DNA of 64,000 nucleotides, taken from contig NZ_AMWJ02000002.1 of the NCBI RefSeq assembly GCF_000319305.2, forward strand, positions 2,060,001 through 2,124,000, read 5' to 3'. The translations under genes were made by a program, and so were the position numbers. The notes under the pieces were generated by a model. It searched no databases. It was not told where the DNA came from and was given only the letters and a program-made list of their open reading frames with translations. Position 1 is the first letter of the stretch. Each line of letters starts with the position of its first letter. Source of the DNA: Pseudomonas bharatica CSV86. Lineage in GTDB: Bacteria; Pseudomonadota; Gammaproteobacteria; Pseudomonadales; Pseudomonadaceae. Positions 55,220 to 62,267 of this stretch are shown in pieces.

Positions 55220-55238
55220 GTTTTTTATTGCCTGTCCT

Positions 55239-55321
55239 GGCCTCATCGCTGGCAAGCTCCCACAGGTTCAGCGGTGCACGCGATCCTTGTGGGAGCTGGC
55301 TTGCCAGCGATGAGGCCCTCA
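55239..55321. repeat. REP inverted-repeat pair with a shortened left arm, copy 9
   Basis: The right arm is complete (GTGGGAGCTGGCTTGCCAGC). The left arm reads CATCGCTGGCAAGCTCCCAC, lacking the six-base CCAGCT segment, a deletion consistent with slippage at the arm's own short palindrome. It lies after rhlE2. Confidence 0.88.
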
Positions 55322-55339
55322 GGAACACAGCAAAACCCC

Positions 55340-55377
55340 AAACAAAAACGCCGCCCCTGAGGGCGGCGTTTTTGTTT
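55340..55377. terminator. Bidirectional terminator between rhlE2 and yceI
   Basis: A perfect 17-base-pair stem, AAACAAAAACGCCGCCC / GGGCGGCGTTTTTGTTT, loop CTGA, with T-rich ends on both strands. Confidence 0.92.
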
Positions 55378-55388
55378 GGGGGCAGAAA

Positions 55389-55967
55389 TTACTTCTGTTT
55401 GACGCCTTCCAGCGAGATATCCAGGTCCAGGGTCTGGGAAGACGGGCCTGGGCCCTTGATGCCGAAATCGTTCAGGTTCAGCGTGGTGGTGGCATTGAAG
55501 CCGGCACGCTCGCCGCCCCATGGATCCTTGCCTTCACCGTTGAAGGTGGCCTTGAAGGTGACCGGCTTGGTCACGCCGTGCAGGGTCAGGTCGCCGGTGA
55601 CGTCAGCGGTTTTCTCGCCGGTGGATTTCACTGCGGTGGAAACGAACTTGGCGTCCGGGTATTTCTTCACGTCCAGGAAGTCGGCACTGGCGATGTGCTT
55701 GTCACGCTCGGCGTGGTTGGACCAGACGCTGGCGGTCTTCAGGTCGACGCTGATCTTGCTCGCTTCAGGCTTGGCGGCATCCCAGGAGAAGGAGCCGTCG
55801 AAGTCCTTGAAGGTACCGTGGATGAAGCTGTAGCCCAGGTGGCTGATCTTCCAGTCGACGAAAGCGTGCTGGCCTTCCTTGTCGATCTTGTAGTCGGCGG
55901 CCATGGCCTGACCAGCCGAGAGCAGAGCGGTACCCAGTGCCAGAGCGGCAAAAGTCTTTTTCAACAT
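55389..55967 (-). CDS. YceI-family periplasmic protein (PasP-like)
   Basis: A 192-residue protein with signal peptide MLKKTFAALALGTALLSAGQAMA, then a lipocalin-like beta barrel (DYKIDKEGQHAFVDWKISHLG, FDGSFSWDAAKPEASKI, KTADVTGDLTLHGVTKPVTF). YceI proteins bind isoprenoid lipids in the periplasm. The syntenic P. aeruginosa protein has been described as PasP, a secreted small protease, a function not evident from the fold. It follows the cytochrome b561 gene by 31 bases, a common pair. Confidence 0.93.
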   Translation of the reverse strand: MLKKTFAALALGTALLSAGQAMAADYKIDKEGQHAFVDWKISHLGYSFIHGTFKDFDGSFSWDAAKPEASKISVDLKTASVWSNHAERDKHIASADFLDVKKYPDAKFVSTAVKSTGEKTADVTGDLTLHGVTKPVTFKATFNGEGKDPWGGERAGFNATTTLNLNDFGIKGPGPSSQTLDLDISLEGVKQK

Positions 55968-55998
55968 ACTTTCGATTCCTTTGAGTTGAGGTTGAACA

Positions 55999-56550
55999 TC
56001 AAGCCTTGCGGCCCAGCATGCGCGTCAGGGTCGCATCACGGTCGATAACATGGTGTTTGACAGCGGCCAGCCCGTGCAGGACGGCGAATACCACCAGTCC
56101 CCAGGCCAGATAGAGGTGAACCACGCCAGCGATATCGGCCTGATCGGGCAGGCCGGAAACCAGTGCTGGCACCTCGAACAGGCCGAATACCGGAATCCCC
56201 GCGCCATCGGCGGTGGAGATCAGGTAACCGGCGATCAAGACAGCGAACAGCCCGACATACAGCAGCAGATGTCCGGCCTTGGCGGCGACGCGGGTCAGCG
56301 CGCCGTGGCTGGCCGGAGCCGGTGGCGGCGGGCTGACGAAGCGCCAAACCACGCGCAGCAGCATCAGCGCCAGCACGGTCAGGCCAATACCCTTGTGCAA
56401 CTCCGGCGCGGTGTGGCGCCAGCTGCTGTAGTAATCCAGGCCGACCATCCAGAGCCCCAGGCCGAACAGCCCGAACACCGCCAGCGCAATGCCCCAATGC
56501 AGGAACATGCTGACCAGACCATAGCGAGAAGATGAATTGCGAAGCTGCAT
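55999..56550 (-). CDS. Cytochrome b561
   Basis: A 183-residue, four-helix b-type cytochrome. Heme-ligand histidines are visible in SMFLHWGIALAV near residue 18, TAPELHKGIGLTVL near residue 50, and VHLYLAWGLVVFAVLHGLAAVKHH near residue 145-165. It probably passes electrons from the quinone pool to periplasmic acceptors. Probably cotranscribed with yceI. Upstream, 56551-56747 shows no gene. Confidence 0.92.
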   Translation of the reverse strand: MQLRNSSSRYGLVSMFLHWGIALAVFGLFGLGLWMVGLDYYSSWRHTAPELHKGIGLTVLALMLLRVVWRFVSPPPPAPASHGALTRVAAKAGHLLLYVGLFAVLIAGYLISTADGAGIPVFGLFEVPALVSGLPDQADIAGVVHLYLAWGLVVFAVLHGLAAVKHHVIDRDATLTRMLGRKA

Positions 56551-56747
56551 TTGCCGGGATCCCCGTAAGAATTGCTGCCAAGACTAACCGGTTATTTATC
56601 GATATGAAGCGGAAAATTTCGCTGTCAACTATCGGAAAAATAGATGCTTAGTCTGGGCAAAGGGCGTTAAGGAAACATTAAGGCCGGGGGGAAGACTGTA
56701 GACGGGGTTTGGGGGAATGCGAAGGGCTTGGGAAATGAGGCGTTGTT

Positions 56748-56828
56748 GAGGGCCTCATCGCTGGCAAGCCAGCTCCCACAGGGTCCGAGTCGCTGAAGAA
56801 CCCTGTGGGAGCTGGCTTGCCAGCGATA
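56748..56828. repeat. REP inverted-repeat pair, copy 10
   Basis: GAGGGCCTCATCGCTGGCAA and GTGGGAGCTGGCTTGCCAGC arms with a spacer reading GTCCGAGTCGCTGAAGAACC, nearly the same spacer as copy 8, which suggests the two copies share a recent source. It lies just after the stop of the FAD amine-oxidase gene. Confidence 0.9.
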
Positions 56829-56835
56829 GCAGACT

Positions 56836-58629
56836 TCAGCCCGCCTTGGCCTGACTGTCAGCCGCCGGTTTCTTGGCCGGCGCTGCTTTCGCTTCAGTCT
56901 TTTTGGCCGGCGCATGAGTGGCAGCGGGCTTCTTCGCCGGAGCCGGCTTGCTCTCGGCCTTCTTCACCGGAGCAGCCTTGGCCGGTGCCGGTTTGGCAGC
57001 CGGAGCGACCTTGGCCGGTTCTTCCTTCACCACCGGAGCCGGAGCGACTGGAGCAGCCGGGGCAGGTGCTGCCGGAGCCGGAGCCGGAGCTACGGCAGTC
57101 TCGGCGGCCTTGGCCGTTTCAGCCGCTGGCTTCTCGTCCCCGCCACCAAACAGCCGCGAGAAGAAACCGCCCTTCTCTTCCTTGCCCTTGCCCACCGCCG
57201 CAACCGCAGCGCCCGCCGCAGCGGCAGCTGCTACCGGCTTGGCATCGAACGACTTGCCTGCCGCCAGGTCCTGCACCTGGCCCGCCGCGCGCTGGCCGCT
57301 GCGCAGCGCGCCTTCCAGGGTGCCCGGGTACAGGGCGTCGGTGTGCTCGCCGGCAAAGGCGATGCGCTGCACCGGTTTCTCCCACAGGCGCCAGTATTTG
57401 CTGATCTGCCCTGGCCCGAAGGCGAGGTAGGAGCCACCCGTCCCGGCATCGGTGCTGTAGCGACGGATCTCATAGCCGCTGAACGCCCCGCGCGCCTGTG
57501 GATAGAAGGCGTGCAGGCGGATCAGCACCTGGTCGACCATCTGCTTGTCACCAAACGCCTGCATCACCCGGGCGTTATCCCCGGACAGGTTGACCACCAC
57601 GTTGGCCCCGCCTTTCAGCGCCGGTTCGATCCACAGCATGCCAAGGCCGGCGTTGCTGTAGATCTCGCCGGACATGCGCGCGCGGCTTTCCCAGACCGGC
57701 GTCTTGAACTTCAGCATCAACTGGTCGCGCCAGCCGTAGTTGGTGCCCTTGAGCGCCGCCAGGTGCTGGTTGTCCAGGCCCGGGGTAAGCTGGATCTTGG
57801 CCAGCGCGCGCAGCGGCACCGCCAGCACGAGATAGTCGGCCTGATAACCGACGGCGCCGACCTTGACCGTAACGCCGTCCTTGTCCTGGCTGATCGCGGT
57901 GACCGGCGAACTGGTCTTGATGGTCTTCAGTTGCTTGACGAACGCCTGGGCCAGGACCGGGCTGCCGCCTGGCAGACGGGCGGCACGCAGGTCGCGGTCG
58001 TTGACGCCGCGGTAGACGCGGCTCTGCTGGGCGAAATACAGCAGCGACAGCCGCGAAGGCTCGTCGTAGCGGGTACGGATCTGCTGGTTGACCAGTTGTC
58101 GCGCGGTCGCGGGCAGTTGCAGCTTGTCCAGCCAGGCGGAGACGTTCATCTGGTCGAGGGCGAACAGGGTGCTGTTGGCCGCCGGGTTTTCCGGATCGCT
58201 GATGGATGCCGCCAGGTCGTCGAGGGTCTTCTCGTAGCGTTTCAGCGCCTCGGCGGTGGCCGGCTGCTTGGTCGCCAGGTCGGCGGCGCTGAAGTACTCG
58301 CCGTCGATCAGGTAGCTCGGGGTCCGCACGAATTCCGGCGCCGGCAGGGTGGTGAGCTTGAAGCTGTCCAGATAGTGGTTGAGCACCGGCTGGGCCTTGG
58401 TATTGCCGATCCACTCGCTGGTCGCCAGGCCCGAGCGCCCGCCGATGCCCGGCTTGGCTTCCAGCAAGGTCACCTGCCAGCCCTTGTTCTGCAGCTCATA
58501 GGCCGCAGTAAGCCCCGCCAGTCCACCGCCGACCACGATGGCCGTCGGGGCCTTGGCCGCCGCCATCGCCCCCGCGCTGAACAACCCGATAAACACCAGC
58601 GCGCAGCCGCGCAGCCAACCAGCAGACAT
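56836..58629 (-). CDS. FAD-dependent amine-oxidase-like protein with a signal sequence and a Lys/Ala/Pro tail
   Basis: A 597-residue protein. An apparent Sec signal (GCALVFIGLFSAGAMAAA) precedes the dinucleotide site AIVVGGGLAGLTAAYELQNKG near residue 32. The amine-oxidase body runs to about residue 460, ending with RIAFAGEHTDALYPGTLEGA, the second FAD contact. From about 480 follows GGFFSRLFGGGDEKP and a roughly 100-residue low-complexity tail of Ala, Pro and Lys (PAPAKAAPVKKAESKPAPAK type) like bacterial histone-H1-like or TonB-type linkers. Substrate unknown. A flavoprotein with a Sec rather than a twin-Arg signal is unusual. A homologue sits upstream of bioA in P. aeruginosa as well. Confidence 0.85.
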   Translation of the reverse strand: MSAGWLRGCALVFIGLFSAGAMAAAKAPTAIVVGGGLAGLTAAYELQNKGWQVTLLEAKPGIGGRSGLATSEWIGNTKAQPVLNHYLDSFKLTTLPAPEFVRTPSYLIDGEYFSAADLATKQPATAEALKRYEKTLDDLAASISDPENPAANSTLFALDQMNVSAWLDKLQLPATARQLVNQQIRTRYDEPSRLSLLYFAQQSRVYRGVNDRDLRAARLPGGSPVLAQAFVKQLKTIKTSSPVTAISQDKDGVTVKVGAVGYQADYLVLAVPLRALAKIQLTPGLDNQHLAALKGTNYGWRDQLMLKFKTPVWESRARMSGEIYSNAGLGMLWIEPALKGGANVVVNLSGDNARVMQAFGDKQMVDQVLIRLHAFYPQARGAFSGYEIRRYSTDAGTGGSYLAFGPGQISKYWRLWEKPVQRIAFAGEHTDALYPGTLEGALRSGQRAAGQVQDLAAGKSFDAKPVAAAAAAGAAVAAVGKGKEEKGGFFSRLFGGGDEKPAAETAKAAETAVAPAPAPAAPAPAAPVAPAPVVKEEPAKVAPAAKPAPAKAAPVKKAESKPAPAKKPAATHAPAKKTEAKAAPAKKPAADSQAKAG

Positions 58630-58854
58630 TCGTCGAACTCCGGATCAAAGGCAGGATCGGGGAAATTATCCCCGGAAAAGAGTGGCTCGAAGGATACGTC
58701 AGGCCCAGCGGAGCCGCCAGCGGGGGCGGATGAAACAGCGGGAGTACCTGATATTTTTGTCAGTAGACGAGTGCCGGCAGCAGCGTGAGGATATTCACGA
58801 ACAGCGGATGTAGTTATCGAGTGCAGTTACCAGTGATTTTTCAGGAGATGAATC

Positions 58855-59391
58855 ATGTATCTGATCGGCAACGTTCATATTGAAACCTTCGACCGTGTAG
58901 AGGCCCAGAGCTTCAACTTCGGTGAAAAATATGATGTGTTCGAGTGCGGAGTGGTTGTCACAATGATCGAGCGCCCGAACAGGGCCGGTTTCACACCGAG
59001 CGGAATATACAGCGGTTATGTCGGCAAAGACGGCAATGCGCTGTGCCTGGGTGATTATTCCGAAATGAAAATTCACTTCAAGAATGAGAAGAACAAGCCC
59101 GTATTGATCGAGAATCTGAAATTCCAGTGGGTTGCATATGAAGACTTTACCGATGCGGATAAGGCCCTCAATACCTCGGACAAAGCCGCAAATCTGGTCA
59201 CCTTCGAAGAGCCGATCCGCATGGAGATTCGTCGGGAAGGCAAAGCCTTTGCCTGGAACCAGTTCGTTCCCCCTTCAACCGAGCTGACCACCGTCGATCT
59301 GAAGAATGTCATCCTGGATGAGCTGCTCTTCACCACATCCAGAAAAGGCAGGGTGTACTTCGATAATTTCAACTGGACGATTGTCCCCTGA
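58855..59391 (+). CDS. Orphan protein of unknown function, AT-richer than its neighbours
   Basis: A 178-residue soluble protein with no signal peptide and no family I recognise. Predicted mainly beta: YLIGNVHIETFDR, GFTPSGIYSGYVGKDG, MEIRREGKAFAWNQ, RVYFDNFNWTIVP. Stretches counted by eye are close to 50% GC, well below adjacent genes. A good ribosome site (AGGAGATGAATC) precedes ATG 58855. It stands alone on the plus strand between the flavoprotein and bioA, with non-coding stretches of 225 and 159 bases around it. It looks like a recently acquired single gene. Function not assigned. Confidence 0.75.
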   Translation: MYLIGNVHIETFDRVEAQSFNFGEKYDVFECGVVVTMIERPNRAGFTPSGIYSGYVGKDGNALCLGDYSEMKIHFKNEKNKPVLIENLKFQWVAYEDFTDADKALNTSDKAANLVTFEEPIRMEIRREGKAFAWNQFVPPSTELTTVDLKNVILDELLFTTSRKGRVYFDNFNWTIVP

Positions 59392-59550
59392 TCGTTCCGC
59401 TTCGGTTCGGAAGCCTGTTACCTGAGCGCCCCACGTGCCGCCCAGTTGCGTCCAGGTGCAGGCAACCGACACGCCAACATTGTCCTCCCCCCATCCTTTG
59501 CTTAGGCTTGTCCGGGTTTCCCCACCCCGCAACGCCAGGAGTACAAGCCG

Positions 59551-60956
59551 ATGGGCCTCAATCAACAGTGGATGGACCGCGACCTCAAGGTCCTGTGGCA
59601 TCCCTGCACCCAGATGAAAGACCACGAGCAGTTGCCGCTGATCCCGATCAAGCGCGGCGAGGGCGTGTGGCTGGAGGACTTCGAGGGCAAGCGCTACCTG
59701 GACGCGGTGAGCTCCTGGTGGGTAAATGTGTTCGGCCACGCCAATCCGCGCATCAACCAGCGCATCAAGGACCAGGTAGACCAGCTGGAGCACGTGATTC
59801 TCGCCGGTTTCAGCCACCAGCCGGTGATCGAGCTGTCCGAGCGCCTGGTGAAGATCACCCCGGACGGCCTGAACCGGGTGTTCTACGCCGATAACGGCTC
59901 GTCCTGCATCGAAGTGGCGCTGAAGATGAGCTTCCACTACTGGCTGAACAAGGGCCGGCCGGAGAAGAAGCGCTTCGTCACCCTGAGCAACAGTTACCAT
60001 GGCGAGACCATCGCGGCGATGTCGGTGGGCGATGTGCCGCTGTTCACCGAAACCTACAAGGCCCTGCTGCTGGACACCTTCAAGGTGCCGAGCCCGGACT
60101 GCTACCTGCGCCCCGAAGGCGTGAGCTGGGAAGAGCACTCGCGGACGATGTTCGCGGCCATGGAACAGACCCTGGCCGAACACCACGACAGCATCGCCGC
60201 CGTCATTGTCGAGCCGCTGATCCAGGGCGCCGGCGGCATGCGCATGTACCACCCGGTGTACCTCAAGCTGCTGCGCGAGGCCTGCGACCGCTACGAGGTG
60301 CACCTGATCCACGACGAGATCGCCGTGGGCTTCGGCCGCACCGGGACGATGTTCGCCTGCGAGCAGGCGGGGATCCGGCCGGACTTCCTGTGCCTGTCCA
60401 AGGCCCTCACCGGTGGCTACCTGCCGCTGGCCGCCTGCCTGACCACCGACGAGGTGTATGGCGCTTTCTACGATGACTACCCGACCCTGCGCGCCTTCCT
60501 GCATTCCCACAGCTACACCGGCAACCCGCTGGCCTGTGCCGCGGCGCTGGCGACCCTGGATATCTTCGAGCAGGACAAGGTGATCGAGGCCAACAAGGCC
60601 CTGAGCCAGCGCATGGCGACGGCGACGGCCCATCTGGTGGACCATCCGCACGTCGCCGAGGTGCGCCAGACCGGCATGGCCCTGGCCATCGAGATGGTCC
60701 AGGACAAGGCGAGCAAGACCGCTTACCCATGGCAGGAGCGTCGCGGCCTGAAGGTCTTCGAGCATGCCCTGACCCGCGGCGCGCTGTTGCGTCCGCTGGG
60801 CAGCGTGGTGTATTTCCTGCCGCCTTATGTGATTACCCCGAGCAGGTCGACTTCCTCGCGCAAGTGGCCAGCGAAGGGATCGATATCGCGACCCGGGACA
60901 AGGTCAGTGTGGCGGTACCGGCGGATTTCCATCCGGGTTTCCGGGATCCTGGCTGA
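59551..60956 (+). pseudogene. bioA: Adenosylmethionine-8-amino-7-oxononanoate aminotransferase BioA, broken by a one-base deletion
   Basis: A PLP aminotransferase of biotin synthesis. WHPCTQMKDHE near residue 17, AVSSWWVNVFGHANPRIN near 52, and the PLP Lys in FLCLSKALTGGYLPLAA near 280 are intact. The frame is correct to VVYFLPPYVITP, then shifts: expected ACC-CCG-GAG-CAG reads ACCCCGAGCAG at 60840/60841. The proper end (EQVDFLAQVASEGIDIATRD to FHPGFRDPG) continues one frame over to the stop at 60956. With one G restored the protein is about 468 residues, normal. As written, translation runs to 61047 inside the REP pair. If real, loss of the C-terminal 40 residues would probably impair biotin synthesis. 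Confidence 0.88.
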
Positions 60957-60974
60957 CAGCCCTGTATTGACATT

Positions 60975-61054
60975 GAGGGCCCTATCGCTGGCAAGCCAGC
61001 TCCCACAGGGATCGCGTAACCTGTGGGAGCTGGCTTGCCAGCGATGAGGCCCTC
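60975..61054. repeat. REP inverted-repeat pair, copy 11
   Basis: GAGGGCCCTATCGCTGGCAA and its complement with a short spacer (GATCGCGTAAC). It begins 19 bases after the true bioA stop and ends 34 bases before rsmE. Confidence 0.9.
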
Positions 61055-61087
61055 GAAAACACCCCAATATTCCATGTCGAGCCCCCA

Positions 61088-61807
61088 ATGAGACTCTCCC
61101 GCTTTTTCATCGACGCCCCGCTGGGCCTCGGCGAGCACGATCTACCTGAAGCCCAGGCCCATTACATCAGCCGCGTCCTGCGCATGAGCGCCGGCGATGC
61201 GGTGCAATTGTTCGACGGCAGCGGCCAGGAATACCTCGGCCAGTTGCTCGAAGTCGGCAAGAAAACCGTGCGCGTCAGCCTGGCCGAAGCCCTGCCCGGC
61301 CAGGCTGAATCGCCGCTGCACATCCACCTCGGCCAGGGCCTGTCCCGTGGCGAGCGGATGGATTGGGCAATCCAGAAAGCCACCGAGCTGGGCGTGAACG
61401 TGATCACGCCGATCGTCAGCGACCGCTGCGAAGTGCGGCTCAAGGACGAGCGCGCCGACAAGCGCCTGGCCCACTGGCGCCAGGTGGCGATCAGCGCCTG
61501 TGAACAATGCGGCCGCTCGACGGTTCCACGGATCAACCCTCCGCTGACCCTGGCCGAATGGCTGGCCGCCAGCGACGAAGCGCTGAAACTGGTCTTGCAC
61601 CCGGTGGCCGAGCCGCTGGTCAGCCATGCCCGTCCGGCCAGCCTGGCGTTCCTGATCGGTCCGGAAGGCGGCCTGTCGGACGCCGAAGTGGAACAGGCCA
61701 GGGCCAGTGGCTTCCAGTCCGCCCGCCTCGGCCCGCGGGTGCTGCGTACGGAAACCGCGCCGGTGGTGGCGCTTGCGGTGGCCCAGCAGCTGTGGGGTGA
61801 TTTCTAG
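61088..61807 (+). CDS. rsmE: 16S rRNA (uracil(1498)-N3)-methyltransferase RsmE
   Basis: A 239-residue SPOUT-class methyltransferase. An N-terminal PUA-like domain (RLSRFFIDAPL, HYISRVLRMSAGDAV) is followed by the knotted domain with QKATELGVNVITPIVSDRC near residue 95, LAFLIGPEGGLSDAEV near 190, and RLGPRVLRTETAPVVAL near 215. It methylates U1498 in the decoding site of the 30S subunit. Its stop overlaps the convergent chpC stop in a shared CTAG. Confidence 0.96.
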   Translation: MRLSRFFIDAPLGLGEHDLPEAQAHYISRVLRMSAGDAVQLFDGSGQEYLGQLLEVGKKTVRVSLAEALPGQAESPLHIHLGQGLSRGERMDWAIQKATELGVNVITPIVSDRCEVRLKDERADKRLAHWRQVAISACEQCGRSTVPRINPPLTLAEWLAASDEALKLVLHPVAEPLVSHARPASLAFLIGPEGGLSDAEVEQARASGFQSARLGPRVLRTETAPVVALAVAQQLWGDF

Positions 61808-62267
61808 CTTTCGGGCAGCAGCTTCTCCAGCGCCACGAGGTCCGGCACCCGGGCCACCTGCTCGCCCACCTGCACCGCCGCCAGTTCCAGGTCGGCCAGC
61901 GGCACATCGACGTAGTTGAGTTGGCTATCGAGCTTGCAGGAACGCGGAATGCCCTGCACCAGCAGGGCAAAAAAGCTCCGCGAGGTACCGCCCAGGGCGT
62001 TGAGCACAACGATCCGTGCCCGCTCGCCCACCTGGGTCTGCCCGCCGCATGCGGCCTCGAAGCTCAGCAGCGGCAGGCGCTGGCTGCGCCAGTCGATCCA
62101 GCCCAGCAACCAGGCAGGCTGATCGGGCGCGGGGTACAGGCCTGGTAACCGATCAGTTCGGCCACCGCCACGTTGGGCAGCACCAGGCTGCGGTCACTCA
62201 GCGGCAGCAGGAGCCCGGTGAGGCTGCTGCGACGCCCGCTGCGGGTTCCTTGCTCAAGCATTGACAT
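61804..62267 (-). pseudogene. chpC: CheW-like protein ChpC of the type IV pilus chemosensory system, broken by a one-base deletion
   Basis: Start ATG 62267 (or 62261), 14 bases inside the chpA end. The N-terminal part (LTGLLLPLSDRSLVLPNVAVAELIGYQ) is a CheW-type domain. After YQA the frame degenerates, while the next frame continues APDQPAWLLGWIDWRSQRLP and ends at the 61804 stop. The break lies near the GGGG run at 62131-62134 (plus strand), where one more G/C restores a protein of about 154 residues. In P. aeruginosa ChpC links particular receptors to the Pil-Chp system. Overlap with chpA means coupled expression. Confidence 0.8.

Noticed and set aside
61804..62109. A separate 101-codon gene after rsmE
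   Set aside because: It is the C-terminal two thirds of the ChpC-like protein in the shifted frame.
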